The position numbers and the translations under genes were made by a program. Below are positions 36,007 through 47,065 of a DNA stretch of 64,000 bases, piece after piece. Under the pieces are notes generated by a model, which did no database searches, was not told the DNA's origin, and saw only the letters and a list, made by a program, of their open reading frames with translations. The stretch's first letter is position 1. Each line of letters starts with the position of its first letter. Source of the stretch: Virgisporangium aliadipatigenens. Its GTDB lineage: Bacteria > Actinomycetota > Actinomycetes > Mycobacteriales > Micromonosporaceae. The stretch covers positions 1 through 64,000 of the forward strand of contig NZ_BOPF01000008.1 of NCBI RefSeq assembly GCF_016863615.1. The letters are read 5' to 3'.

Positions 36007-36821
36007 TTCGGTCGATCCGGCGTCTGCGTGGCGCGTTGGTCCGGCGCTCGCGCGGCGCGGTGGTTCGGTGCCGGCGTGGCGTGGCGGTCCGGCGTTTGCG
36101 CGGCGCGTCGGATCGGCGGTTGGACGGCGTTTCTGTCCGGCGCTCGCGCGGCGCGGTGGTCCGGCGTTTGCGTGGCGCGTCGGATCGGCGCGCCGCGCTC
36201 GCGGCCTGTGCGGCGGGCGGGCTGCTGCTGGTTGCGGCGGCCGTCGTCGGGTGCGGCGGGCCGGACGATCCGCCCGACACCGGGGCCGGTGCGGTCAGCG
36301 CACTGGCCTCGGCCACCGCCGTGCCGCCCTCGGCCGGATCGGATTCGGCGGCGGCCGCCCCGGAGGCGGCTCCCGTGCCACCGGTGCGGCTGCGGATCGC
36401 CGACCTCGGGATCGACGCCGCCGTGGCCGCCGTCGGAGTGGCGTCGAGTGGCCAGTTCGAGGTGCCGGCCAGCATCGATACCGTCGGCTGGTACCGGTTC
36501 GGGCCCGGGCTGGAGGCGACCGCCGGGTCGATCGTGATCGCGGGCCACGTCGACAGCGCCGAACGCGGCAAGGGCGCCTTCTTCGCGCTGCGCACCCTGG
36601 CGGTCGGCGCGACGGTGGAGGCCGCCGCGGCGGACGGGACGGCGGCCCGGTTCCGGGTGGTGGCGCGCGAGACCTATGAGAAGCGCACGCTCCCGCTGGA
36701 CCGGTACTTCGCCCGCGACGGGGCGGTGCGGATGACACTGATCACCTGTGGCGGTCCGTTCGACGCCAGGACCCGCAGCTATCGCGACAATGTGGTGATC
36801 ACGGCAGAACTCGTGCGCTGA
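36003..36821 (+). CDS. class F sortase with Arg-rich repeat N-terminus
   Basis: 272-residue sortase. The catalytic set is His in IAGHVDS, Cys in TLITCGG and Arg in TRSYRDNVVI, the class F arrangement. Residues 1-63 are an unusual cytosolic tail of Arg-rich repeats (RRLRGA, RRSRGAVV, RRLRGASDRR, the last twice). A hydrophobic segment (about 65-84) ends in VVGC and could be a lipobox or plain anchor. It is translationally coupled to the DUF4397 gene. No sorting-signal substrate is encoded nearby. Confidence 0.85.
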   Translation: MIRSIRRLRGALVRRSRGAVVRCRRGVAVRRLRGASDRRLDGVSVRRSRGAVVRRLRGASDRRAALAACAAGGLLLVAAAVVGCGGPDDPPDTGAGAVSALASATAVPPSAGSDSAAAAPEAAPVPPVRLRIADLGIDAAVAAVGVASSGQFEVPASIDTVGWYRFGPGLEATAGSIVIAGHVDSAERGKGAFFALRTLAVGATVEAAAADGTAARFRVVARETYEKRTLPLDRYFARDGAVRMTLITCGGPFDARTRSYRDNVVITAELVR

Positions 36822-36839
36822 CCGTCTAACGCGGGTGGA

Positions 36840-36845
36840 TACGCT
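36840..36845 (+). promoter_or_regulatory. -10 box TACGCT, leaderless promoter
   Basis: TACGCT ends 5 nt before GTG 36851 and 8 nt before ATG 36854 of the cysteine desulfurase gene. Confidence 0.45.
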
Positions 36846-36853
36846 GAACGGTG

Positions 36854-38020
36854 ATGGCCTACCTCGATCACGCCGCCACCACCTCGATGCTTCCCGAGGC
36901 GCTGGACGCGTACGTCACGACCGCGCGGGTGGTGGGCAACGCGTCGTCGTTGCACGCGGCCGGCCGCGATGCCCGACGGCTCGTGGAGGAGTCCCGCGAA
37001 CGGGTCGCCGCCGCCGTCGGGGCCCGCCCCTCCGAAGTGATTTTCACGAGCGGCGGCACGGAAAGCGACAACCTGGCCGTCAAGGGCATCTTCTGGGCCC
37101 GGCGCGCGGCCGGCGGGCGCACCCGCGTCGTGGCCAGTTCGGTGGAGCACCACGCCGTGCTCGACGCGGTGCAGTGGCTCGCCGACCACGAGGGTGCCGA
37201 CGTCACCTGGCTGCCCGTCGACGGGGCCGGCCGGGTCGTTCCCGACGAGATCGACCTCGACGACGACGTGGCCGTGCTCAGCGTCATGTGGGCCAACAAC
37301 GAGGTCGGCGCGCTGCAACGCATCGGCGAGCTGGCCGCTTATGCCGCCGGGCGAGGCATTCCGATGCACACCGACGCGGTGCAGGCGGCCGGTCAGGTGC
37401 CGGTCAACTTCGCGGCGGCCGGCGTCGCGGCGCTGACCCTTTCCGGGCACAAGCTCGGTGGGCCGGTCGGCGTCGGCGCGCTGCTGCTCGGCCGCGACGT
37501 CGCCAGCACGCCGCTGCTGCACGGCGGCGGCCAGGAACGCGACGTGCGCTCCGGCACCCTGGACGTGCCCGGCATCGTGGCGTTCGCGACGGCGGTCGAG
37601 CACGCGTTCAAGCACCAGCAGGAGTACGCCGTGCGGGTCGGCACCCTGCGCGACGAACTCATCCGCCGGGTGTGCGAGGTCGTGCCCGACGCCATCCTCA
37701 ACGGGCCGCCCGGCGACCGCCTCCCGGGCAACGCGCACTTCTCGTTCCCGGGCTGCGAGGGGGACGCGCTCCTGCTGCTGCTCGACGCGCAGGGGATCGC
37801 GTGCTCCACCGGTTCGGCGTGCTCGGCCGGTGTGGCGCAGCCGTCGCACGTGCTGCTCGCCATGGGGGCCGATCCGGACCGGGCGCGCTCGTCGCTGCGG
37901 TTCACCCTCGGACACACCTCGACCCGCGCCGACGTCGACGCGCTCGTCGCCGCCCTTCCGGGTGCGGTCGAACGGGCGCGCCGCGCCGGCGCCGTCAAGG
38001 CGGCCCGCACCGGCACCTGA
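36854..38020 (+). CDS. cysteine desulfurase (NifS/IscS class)
   Basis: 388-residue PLP enzyme that takes sulfur from cysteine as a persulfide. The PLP lysine is Lys200 in LSGHKLGGP, His100 lies in SVEHHAV and the catalytic Cys323 in STGSACSAG. mnmA lies 2.6 kb downstream on the same strand, so this is probably the sulfur donor for tRNA 2-thiolation. Start is GTG 36851 or ATG 36854. No IscU or SufU gene is adjacent. Confidence 0.93.
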   Translation: MAYLDHAATTSMLPEALDAYVTTARVVGNASSLHAAGRDARRLVEESRERVAAAVGARPSEVIFTSGGTESDNLAVKGIFWARRAAGGRTRVVASSVEHHAVLDAVQWLADHEGADVTWLPVDGAGRVVPDEIDLDDDVAVLSVMWANNEVGALQRIGELAAYAAGRGIPMHTDAVQAAGQVPVNFAAAGVAALTLSGHKLGGPVGVGALLLGRDVASTPLLHGGGQERDVRSGTLDVPGIVAFATAVEHAFKHQQEYAVRVGTLRDELIRRVCEVVPDAILNGPPGDRLPGNAHFSFPGCEGDALLLLLDAQGIACSTGSACSAGVAQPSHVLLAMGADPDRARSSLRFTLGHTSTRADVDALVAALPGAVERARRAGAVKAARTGT

Positions 38021-38030
38021 CCCGTGCGGG

Positions 38031-40289
38031 TCAGCCGATCAGCGGACCGGTCTTCGTGTCGGGCGTGCCGACCAGGCAGATGCCCGTGCGGTCGCCGGCC
38101 CTCCAGGAACCCTGCGTCGGGTGCAGGTAGGCGACCTCGGCCGTCTCCTCGTCGACGCCGGGGGCCAGGGTGAGCTTCTGCGCGAGTTCGGCGCAGCGGC
38201 TCTCCACCGAACGCGCCACCGGCACGTCACCCGGGTACGCACCGTCCGGCAGGGTGAACGTCGCATAGACCTGCGCCCGGTGCGGTTGGCTGCACGGGAC
38301 CGTCTCTACGGAGAAGACCATCCCCTCGGAGATCGCCGCGACGCAGTCGTACTGCTTCAGGTCGAACCCGCCGTTGCCGGCCGCCGGATCCGCCTTGCCC
38401 GAGGGCTGCGCCGGGGCCGCACTCGCACCGGCCGCCGCGGCGGCATTCTGCCGTTCCAGTTCGGCCCGCACCTCGGACACCCCGACCACGAACACGTAGG
38501 CGAACGCACCCACGAACCACAGCACGGTGATGACCAGCGCGGCGATGGCGTGCTTCTTGCCGCGCTGCCACGGGTCCCGGCCGATCTGCACGAGCGCGAC
38601 GATCGCGGCGATGACCGCGAGCAGGCTGCCGCCGAGGAGGCTCAGCACCAGTGCGACGACCGCGTAGCGGTTGAGCGGCAGCTTCTCGAGGCTTCGCAGG
38701 TAGGAGAGGTCCCGTTCCGGGGGCACATAGGTCTGGGTGACAACGCGCCCACTCGTCGGGAACGTCGTCGGCTCCGCCGGGTGCGGCACCGTGTCCGGAG
38801 GCATGCCCGACGCGGCGGCGTGCCGGGGTGCCTGCCCGGGAAACAGGCCCGACCGCGCGCCGGCGCTCGGGACGTCGGCTCCGCTGCCGACACCCGCAAC
38901 GGGCAGCACCGGGGCGGGTGTTTCCGGCGCGGCGAGGGGCCCGGCGCCCGGCATGGCGGGCGCCGCCGGAGCCTGCGGGTCGGCGGACAGGCCGGTGGCG
39001 GAGGAGGGCGACCCGCCCTGGGGGGCGACGGGTACCGGCGTGGCGGGCCGGTGGAAGACGCCGGCGATGGGCGCCGGTGCGGCGGCGTGTGGCGTCGGCG
39101 TGGCCGCGGCCGTGGTGGGGAACGACCCGGCACTCGGCGATCCGAGCAGTTCGCTGTGCGGTGCCGTCCGGGCGGCCGGCGGGGCGAAGAGACCGGCGCG
39201 CGGCGCGAGGTCGGCGTCGTCCAGGGAAGCGGTGAGCACCTCCTCGTGGTCGGCCACGGGCCGGATGAAGCCGGGCAGCATCGCGGTCGTCGCCGGGCCG
39301 GTGTAGGTCTCGACCGGCGCGGGCGGCGCGAGGAGAGCCGTCGCGGGGGCCGACCCCGCAAGCCGTCCGTCGCCCGGTGCAGGCGTCGACGGCGGCGTGG
39401 CTGACCCCTGCTCCGAAGCCGGGTCGTACGACGCCGGCGCAGCCGCCGGGACCGGGGCGTGCGCCGGGGACGAAGCGGGCGGGAACAGGCCCGGCGCCAG
39501 TGCGGCGTGTGCCGCTCCGAGGGCGTGCGCGGAGGGTGCTGCGTGCGAAGGGGCAGCGGCGTGCGCCGACGGAGCTGTGTGCGAGGGGGGAGCGGCGTGC
39601 GCCGACGGAGAGCCGTGCGTGGAGGGATAGGCGTGCGCGACGCCGCCCGACGTCGTCCCGTCTTGGCTCGGCCCGCCGGAGGGCTGGCCGCCGGAAAGCG
39701 GTGCACCGGAGGGTTGTGCACCGGAGAGCGGTGCGCCTGAGGACTGCCCGCCGGAAAGCGGTGCACCGGCGCCGGGGGACTGCGTGGTGGGGGCGTTCCC
39801 GCCGAAGAGGGTGGGCGCGAGCGGTCGGCCGTCACGGGGCACCCCGGGCTCGATGGTGTGGCCGGCCGGCGGCGGCTGATCGCCGGTCGGCGCGGGACGG
39901 TTCCCGCCGAAGAGCGTGGGCTCGGCGGGTCGGCCGTCGCGTGGGACGCCCGGTTCGATCGGCGTGCCGGACGGGGCGGCCGGGTCGGGAGCGGGGCCGT
40001 TCCCCCCGAAGAGGGTGGGTGCGGCGGGTCGGCCGTCGCGCGGGACGCCCGGTTCGATGGCCTGACCGGCCGGACCGGCGGCGGCGGGCACGGGTCCCCG
40101 GCCACCGAACAGCGCCGGTGCGGCCGGGTGGCCGTCCCGTGGCTGACCGGGCTGGATGGACTGGCCGCTCGGTGCCGGCCCCGTTCCTTCGTCGTCGACG
40201 AGAGCGGGGGCGGGCCGGCGTAGTCCCGCGGAGAGGGTCGCACCGGGAGGAATGGGTGCGAAGCCGGGCGTGGGGTCAGGCTCTGTCAC
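38031..40289 (-). CDS. Pro/Ala-rich DUF4190 and septum-formation-domain membrane protein
   Basis: 752-residue protein. Residues 1-520 are a low-complexity cytosolic region. It has four copies of a 35-38-residue unit built on PGVPRDGRPAAPTLFGGN, then SGAPLSGGQ and SAHAAPSH-type repeats. A DUF4190-like two-helix segment (about 545-610, YAVVALVLSLLGGSLLAVIAA) follows. The C-terminal extracytoplasmic septum-formation-type domain (about 640-752) has Cys in KQYDCVAAI, TVPCSQPHRAQVY, SRCAEL and GICLVG. Function is unknown. It is encoded opposite to and between the cysteine desulfurase and mnmA genes. Confidence 0.75.
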   Translation of the reverse strand: MTEPDPTPGFAPIPPGATLSAGLRRPAPALVDDEGTGPAPSGQSIQPGQPRDGHPAAPALFGGRGPVPAAAGPAGQAIEPGVPRDGRPAAPTLFGGNGPAPDPAAPSGTPIEPGVPRDGRPAEPTLFGGNRPAPTGDQPPPAGHTIEPGVPRDGRPLAPTLFGGNAPTTQSPGAGAPLSGGQSSGAPLSGAQPSGAPLSGGQPSGGPSQDGTTSGGVAHAYPSTHGSPSAHAAPPSHTAPSAHAAAPSHAAPSAHALGAAHAALAPGLFPPASSPAHAPVPAAAPASYDPASEQGSATPPSTPAPGDGRLAGSAPATALLAPPAPVETYTGPATTAMLPGFIRPVADHEEVLTASLDDADLAPRAGLFAPPAARTAPHSELLGSPSAGSFPTTAAATPTPHAAAPAPIAGVFHRPATPVPVAPQGGSPSSATGLSADPQAPAAPAMPGAGPLAAPETPAPVLPVAGVGSGADVPSAGARSGLFPGQAPRHAAASGMPPDTVPHPAEPTTFPTSGRVVTQTYVPPERDLSYLRSLEKLPLNRYAVVALVLSLLGGSLLAVIAAIVALVQIGRDPWQRGKKHAIAALVITVLWFVGAFAYVFVVGVSEVRAELERQNAAAAAGASAAPAQPSGKADPAAGNGGFDLKQYDCVAAISEGMVFSVETVPCSQPHRAQVYATFTLPDGAYPGDVPVARSVESRCAELAQKLTLAPGVDEETAEVAYLHPTQGSWRAGDRTGICLVGTPDTKTGPLIG
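39790..40150 (-). repeat. ~110-bp tandem repeats in the DUF4190-type gene
   Basis: Four imperfect copies of a 105-115-bp unit encode the GVPRDGRPAAPTLFGGN modules. Identity is highest over the core of each unit, which suggests recent expansion or gene conversion. Confidence 0.7.
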
Positions 40290-40411
40290 ACAAGAACGGT
40301 AGTGTTCGGTAACTCTATGTAGTGTCCGGCGGTGGGTTCCGCTGTGTCGGCCGGTCGCGTGACAGCGCGGTGCGCCCGCACCTTAGAGTGCCCGGAGCGA
40401 CGGGAGGTGCG

Positions 40412-40609
40412 ATGGCCGACGAGCGGTCCTGGTACGCCGACTGGCGGGTGTTCCTCGCCGCGGCGGCAGCCCTGGTGGTGATGTGGGGCGTCGAGTCCTG
40501 GCGCAAGGGCGATGTGATGTGGTTCTGGCCGGCGGTGCCGCTGGTGATCTGGGTGCTGCTCGCCGCGGGGGCGGTCCTCGTGCGGAAAGCCGGTCGCCGG
40601 GCCGGTTAG
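40412..40609 (+). CDS. 65-residue two-helix membrane protein
   Basis: The small protein begins MADERSWYADWRVFLAAAAALVV, has two membrane helices separated by GVESWRKGDVMWFWPA, and ends in basic RKAGRRAG. A GGGAGGTG RBS supports ATG 40412. Its stop overlaps the -10 box of mnmA. No family was recognised. Confidence 0.7.
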   Translation: MADERSWYADWRVFLAAAAALVVMWGVESWRKGDVMWFWPAVPLVIWVLLAAGAVLVRKAGRRAG

Positions 40610-40612
40610 GCT
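40607..40612 (+). promoter_or_regulatory. -10 box TAGGCT, leaderless promoter of mnmA
   Basis: TAGGCT ends 6 nt before GTG 40619. It includes the stop codon TAG of the small membrane-protein gene. Confidence 0.5.
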
Positions 40613-40618
40613 CGATGC

Positions 40619-41707
40619 GTGAAGGTTCTGGCCGCCATGTCCGGCGGGGTCGACTCGGCTGTCGCGGCTGCCCGGGCGGCCGAAGCCGGCCACGATGTCA
40701 CCGGGGTGCATCTCGCCCTCGCGCGCAACCCGCAGACGTACCGCACGGGTGCGCGCGGTTGCTGCACGCTGGAGGACTCGCGGGACGCCCGTCGCGCCGC
40801 CGACGTGATCGGGATCCCGTTCTACGTGTGGGACATGGCCGACGAGTTCCACGAGGACGTCGTGGACGACTTCGTCGCCGAGTACGCCGCCGGCCGCACG
40901 CCCAATCCGTGCCTGCGCTGCAACGAGAAGATCAAGTTCGCGGCGGTGCTGGATCGCGCCATGGCGCTCGGGTTCGACGCGGTGGTGACCGGGCACCACG
41001 CCCGGCTCGGCGCCGACGGGCTGCTGCGCCGCAGCGTCGACCTGGCCAAGGACCAGTCGTACGTGCTGGCCGTGCTGCGCGAGGATCAGCTCCGCCACGC
41101 CGTGTTCCCGCTGGGCGACTCCACGAAGGAGCAGGTCCGGGCGGAGGCGGCGGTGCGTGGGCTGGCCGTCGCGGACAAGCCCGACAGCCACGACATCTGC
41201 TTCATCGCCGACGGGGACACCCGAGGGTTCCTCGACCGGCAGTTGGGCGCGCGGCCGGGGCCGATCGTGGATGCCGCCACCGGTGAGGTGCTCGGTGAGC
41301 ACGGCGGGGCGCACGGGTTCACCGTCGGGCAGCGCCGCGGGCTGGACCTGCGCCGGCCGGCCGCCGACGGGCGACCGCGCTATGTGCTGTCCATCACGCC
41401 GGTCACCAACACGGTCACGGTCGGGCCCGCCGAGGCGCTGGACGTCGGCCGGGTGCACGGCGCGCGGCCGATCTGGCACGGCGAGCCGACGCCGGTGGAG
41501 TGCGCGGTGCAGCTCCGGGCCCACGGCGAGACCTTCCCGGCGACGGTGCGCCGCACCGACGACGGGCTGACCGCGGAGCTGCACCGGCCGGCGCGGGGCA
41601 TCGCGGCCGGCCAGGCGATCGTCGCCTACCGGGCCGACGAGGCCGGCGACATCGTGCTGGGCTCCGCGACCATCACGGCCACCGACCGCGCGGTCGCCGC
41701 CGCCTGA
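40619..41707 (+). CDS. mnmA: tRNA-specific 2-thiouridylase
   Basis: 362-residue enzyme that makes 2-thiouridine at the wobble position of Lys, Glu and Gln tRNAs. The ATP-pyrophosphatase loop SGGVDS is at 8-13. The catalytic cysteines are Cys98 in NPCLRC and Cys194 in SHDICFI. The C-terminal beta-barrels are present ([10 protein letters not shown] region). The sulfur most likely comes from the cysteine desulfurase encoded upstream. Confidence 0.95.
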   Translation: MKVLAAMSGGVDSAVAAARAAEAGHDVTGVHLALARNPQTYRTGARGCCTLEDSRDARRAADVIGIPFYVWDMADEFHEDVVDDFVAEYAAGRTPNPCLRCNEKIKFAAVLDRAMALGFDAVVTGHHARLGADGLLRRSVDLAKDQSYVLAVLREDQLRHAVFPLGDSTKEQVRAEAAVRGLAVADKPDSHDICFIADGDTRGFLDRQLGARPGPIVDAATGEVLGEHGGAHGFTVGQRRGLDLRRPAADGRPRYVLSITPVTNTVTVGPAEALDVGRVHGARPIWHGEPTPVECAVQLRAHGETFPATVRRTDDGLTAELHRPARGIAAGQAIVAYRADEAGDIVLGSATITATDRAVAAA

Positions 41708-41761
41708 CCGCCGGCCGCGCTCGGTCGCCAGCCGGGGCCGGGGCGGCTGTCCTCAAGTACT

Positions 41762-41808
41762 GGGGCCATCCGCAGGTTATCAGCGGGCAATAACCTGCGG
41801 ATGTCCCC
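41762..41808. other. long inverted repeat in the mnmA-MetE-like intergenic region
   Basis: Arms of 19 nt (41762-41780 with 41790-41808) match with one mismatch, including a perfect 14-bp core CATCCGCAGGTTAT, around a 9-nt loop. There is no T-run, so it is either an atypical mnmA terminator or a repeat element. The rest of the 302-bp gap (41708-42009) holds a GATAAC hexamer near 41896, possibly the -10 box of the next gene. I saw no cobalamin or SAM riboswitch there. Confidence 0.65.
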
Positions 41809-42009
41809 GGTGCTCGCCCGGTCGCCGGTCAGGACCCGTGCGGTGGCGGGCGGGCCGGCGTCCGGGTGCTACGTGAGCGACGTCATCCCGGCCCGATAAC
41901 GTCGCTGGTGTACCGCCAGGCCGCCGGCTTCACATCGCCGGCCGAGCGGCACCGCACACCGGCGGAGCGCCGCCGGACCCAGCGAACAGCACCGACCCCG
42001 AGGAGCACG

Positions 42010-43005
42010 ATGAGCGACGCACTCTGGCCGGCCGGCGCCGCGACCGGGATCGGTTCCCTGCCGGGGACCGACATCGCCGAGAGCCTCCGGGTCGTTCTCG
42101 GGGAGCTGCCGGACCTGCCGCACCTGCCCGAACTGCCCGCCCGGGGGCCGGGGGCGGACATGATCGGCCGCGGCGCCGCCCTGCTCACCGAGCTGCCCGT
42201 CGAGGTGTACGCCGGGCGGTGGAAGTTCGCCAATCGGCCGGGGCGGGACCTGCGGCGCGCGTGGGACCTCCTCGAACGCGATCTCGACGCGCTCTACGAG
42301 CAGGCCGGCGACTTCACCGGGACGTTCAAGGTGCAGGTTACGGGGCCGTGGACGCTGGCCGCCTCGGTGGAACTGCCCCTCGGCGGCCGGGCGCTCCGGG
42401 ACCACGGTGCCGCGCGGGAGATCGCCGAGTCGCTGGCCGACGGGGTCCGGCGGCATCTGGCCCAGGTCAAGGCGCGCATCCCGCACGCGACGCTGCTGCT
42501 GCAGCTCGACGAGCCGTCGTTGCCGAGTGTCCTCAGTGGACGGGTGCCGACCGACAGCGGGCTGCACACGTACCGGTCGGTCGACGTGTCGACCGCGCGC
42601 AGTGCGCTCGGCGCCGTCGTCGAGGCCGCCGGGGTGCCGGTGATCGTGCATTGCTGTGCTGAAGACGTTCCCCTGGAAATGATCAGGGAGGCGGGAGCCC
42701 GGGGGGTCGCGATCGACCTGGCGCTCGTCGCGGACCTGGACGCCCTTGGCGAGGCGATCGACGCGGGGACGGTGCTCGTCGCGGGCGCGGCGGACCCCCG
42801 CCGGCCGGCGCCGTCGTCGGCCGCGATCGCCGACCGGGTCCGGACCGTCTGGCACAAGCTCGGTTTTTCTTCCACCCTTCTGGTCGAACGGGTGGCCGTG
42901 TCCGCGTCGTGCGGTCTGGCCGGAGCGTCGCCGGCCTCGGCACGGGCTCTCCTGGCGGCCTGCCGCGACGCCGGACGCCGATTGGCTGACGATGCCCTTG
43001 CGTAG
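42010..43005 (+). CDS. B12-independent methionine synthase (MetE) C-terminal-like protein
   Basis: 331-residue TIM-barrel protein resembling only the C-terminal catalytic half of MetE. It has the opening GAATGIGSLPGTD, the substrate-side LLLQLDEPSLPSVLSG, the zinc-site HCCAEDVPLE (His, Cys) and a later Cys in SASCGLAGAS. Full MetE is about 750 residues, so this is a stand-alone core enzyme with an unknown methyl donor and acceptor. ATG 42010 has a GAGGAGC RBS; the longer frame from 41866 looks non-coding. Confidence 0.83.
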   Translation: MSDALWPAGAATGIGSLPGTDIAESLRVVLGELPDLPHLPELPARGPGADMIGRGAALLTELPVEVYAGRWKFANRPGRDLRRAWDLLERDLDALYEQAGDFTGTFKVQVTGPWTLAASVELPLGGRALRDHGAAREIAESLADGVRRHLAQVKARIPHATLLLQLDEPSLPSVLSGRVPTDSGLHTYRSVDVSTARSALGAVVEAAGVPVIVHCCAEDVPLEMIREAGARGVAIDLALVADLDALGEAIDAGTVLVAGAADPRRPAPSSAAIADRVRTVWHKLGFSSTLLVERVAVSASCGLAGASPASARALLAACRDAGRRLADDALA

Positions 43006-43030
43006 GGTGGCACAACAAACTACGCACAGC

Positions 43031-43036
43031 TAGCGT
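43031..43036 (+). promoter_or_regulatory. -10 box TAGCGT, leaderless promoter
   Basis: TAGCGT ends 7 nt before GTG 43044; no RBS is present. Confidence 0.5.
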
Positions 43037-43043
43037 CTCTCCC

Positions 43044-43790
43044 GTGCTAACGGCCCGTGTCGCTCACGACCTCGACCAGGAGAACGTCATCGTCACGCCC
43101 GTCGGCGAGCTGACCGCGGGCACCCGGCACGTCGTCCGCAGCGCGGTGCGCAAGGCCCTGATCGAGTGCCCGCGGGCGGTGCTGGTGGACCTGACGGAGT
43201 TCGTGGACCCGGCGGGGCAGGCACCGGCCATGTTCCTGTCGCTGCAGCAGCGGGCCGAACGCGAGCCGCCGGTGCCGGTGTACTGGTGCGGTTCGCGCGG
43301 CGAGCTGGGCCTGCGGCTGTCCCGCCGTCCGTGGCGGGATCTCCTGCGGGTGGCGGAGTCGCTGGATCGGGCCGCGTCGTGTCTGGCGCACCTGCCGCCG
43401 ACCCCGCGGCGGCTGTACGGCGAGTTCCAGCCGGACGTGCTGGCGGCCTCGGCGGCGCGCACGCTCGTCGGCGACGCCTGCTTCGCCTGGGACGTGCCGC
43501 AGTTGGCGCACCCCGCCCGCCTGGTCGTGTCGGAGCTGGTCCAGAACGCCGTCACGCACGCCGGCACGACCGTGGCCGTGACGGCGGTGCTGACCCAGCG
43601 GCATCTGCGGTTGTGCGTGCGCGACGGCGGGTTCACGCCGCCGGTGCTGCAGGATCCGCGGCTCGGCGATCCGGCCGCGCCGTTGGGAACGACCGGCACC
43701 GGTCTGCATCTCGTCGACCGCTGCGCGAGCCGGTGGGGCACGATCGCACTGAACGACGGCAAGTTCGTCTGGGTCGTGCTCGAACGCTAA
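43044..43790 (+). CDS. STAS and HATPase (anti-sigma kinase-like) fusion protein
   Basis: 248-residue two-domain protein. Residues 1-95 look like a STAS domain (VIVTPVGELTAGTRHVVRSAV, CPRAVLVDLTEFVDPAG). Residues 120-248 are a GHKL/HATPase_c domain with the N box LVVSELVQNAVTHAG, DGG, and TGTGLHLVDRCASRWG. In partner-switching systems these are separate proteins (antagonist and anti-sigma kinase). The STAS phospho-acceptor position reads EFVDPAG and lacks an obvious Ser, so the module may serve as a scaffold. No sigma factor gene is adjacent. Confidence 0.8.
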   Translation: MLTARVAHDLDQENVIVTPVGELTAGTRHVVRSAVRKALIECPRAVLVDLTEFVDPAGQAPAMFLSLQQRAEREPPVPVYWCGSRGELGLRLSRRPWRDLLRVAESLDRAASCLAHLPPTPRRLYGEFQPDVLAASAARTLVGDACFAWDVPQLAHPARLVVSELVQNAVTHAGTTVAVTAVLTQRHLRLCVRDGGFTPPVLQDPRLGDPAAPLGTTGTGLHLVDRCASRWGTIALNDGKFVWVVLER

Positions 43791-43975
43791 ATGCGTTGTG
43801 GCGCACGGGAAAGACTGCGACCTTGGTTGCGGGCCCCGACGCTTTCAGAAAAAAAGCGCCGTTCACGGTGGACCAAGCGGGCGGATCACCCCGCGCTCGT
43901 CCCGCCGCCTGCAGGCGACCGATCTTTCACATCGGAAACGTTGCGGGGCCCACCCTTTTCACTAGGAGGTGAACC

Positions 43976-44815
43976 GTGTCCACACGTCCAGAAATCATCA
44001 TCCGCAGTTCGCACCGCGGGCTGCGTTACGTCGACGGCCGGTTCGACTCCGTGCTGGAGCCCGGGCGCTACGAGCTGCCCGCCGCCGCGCGCTGGGGCAA
44101 GCGGCAGCCGAAGGTCGAGATCGTGCAGGTCGACGTCCGTGAGCGGGAGCTGACGATCCGGGGCCAGGAGATCCTGACCGCGGACAAGGTGGCGGTGCGG
44201 GTCAGCATCATCACGCAGTTCCGGGTGACGGATCCGGTGGCGGCCGTGGAGAAGGTGGCGGGCTACGAGGACCGGCTCTACAGCGACATTCAGCTGGCGG
44301 CGCGGCGTTCGCTGGCGTCGATGACCCTCGAGGGCATCCTCACCACGCGCAACGAGCTGAGCGAGGACATCCTGCGCGACGTGAGCGCGATCGCGAGCGG
44401 CTACGGAGTCGAGATCCTGCGTTCCGACGTGAAGGACATCGTCTTCCCGGGCAACCTGCAGGACATCATGAACCGCGTGCTGACGGCGCAGCGGCTGGCC
44501 GAGGCGCAGCTGGTGGAGGCGCGCACGAAGGCCGAGCGGGAGGCGCTGGAGGCGACGTCGCGGGCGGACGCCGAGCGGGTCGCGGCCGCCGCGCGGGGTG
44601 AGTCGACGCGGCTCGCGGCGCAGGCCGACGCCGACGCGGCGCGGATCCGGGCGGAGGCCGAGGTCGACGCGCTCAACCGGCTGGCCGAGGCGGCGACGGC
44701 GTACGCGGAGCACCCGGCGCTGCTGCGGGTGCGGGAGCTGGACACGCTCGGCGCCCTGGGCGCCAACGCGATGGCGCGGCTGTACATCGGTTTCGACAAG
44801 CACGTCGCGGACTGA
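43976..44815 (+). CDS. SPFH/slipin-type band 7 protein
   Basis: 279-residue SPFH-domain protein (about 10-190: VEIVQVDVRERELTIRGQEILTADKVAVRVS) followed by an Ala/Glu/Arg-rich coiled coil (190-250). It lacks the N-terminal membrane helix usual for slipins, so membrane contact would be through the SPFH domain or partners. GTG 43976 has a strong AGGAGGTGA RBS. The 185-bp gap upstream includes an A7 run at about 43850 flanked by short CGCTTT/AAAGCG arms. A second SPFH gene is at 51.3 kb. Confidence 0.85.
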   Translation: MSTRPEIIIRSSHRGLRYVDGRFDSVLEPGRYELPAAARWGKRQPKVEIVQVDVRERELTIRGQEILTADKVAVRVSIITQFRVTDPVAAVEKVAGYEDRLYSDIQLAARRSLASMTLEGILTTRNELSEDILRDVSAIASGYGVEILRSDVKDIVFPGNLQDIMNRVLTAQRLAEAQLVEARTKAEREALEATSRADAERVAAAARGESTRLAAQADADAARIRAEAEVDALNRLAEAATAYAEHPALLRVRELDTLGALGANAMARLYIGFDKHVAD

Positions 44816-46936
<2,121 letters not shown>

Positions 46937-47065
46937 ACGCCGACCGCGTCGTCGGCGACGTGCGGGCGCATCCGGCGGTCGGGTGACGCCGCACTCCGGC
47001 TGACCGGATCACCACGGAGACCTGATCATCCGTCACCAGGCGGGGGACCGGGCGTTGTTCAGCCG

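Noticed and set aside
34008-36821. 937-codon plus-strand frame joining the anti-sigma region to the sortase
   Set aside because: Only the last 272 codons match a protein family; the rest is antisense to rskA and sigK or out of frame with DUF4397.
41708-42009. Cobalamin or SAM riboswitch before the MetE-like gene
   Set aside because: No B12-box or SAM aptamer core could be recognised; the only strong structure is the inverted repeat at 41762-41808.
43791-43975. A7 run near 43850 as a terminator or RNA gene
   Set aside because: Only a 6-bp stem flanks it and there is no T-run on the plus strand or gene ending there on the minus strand.
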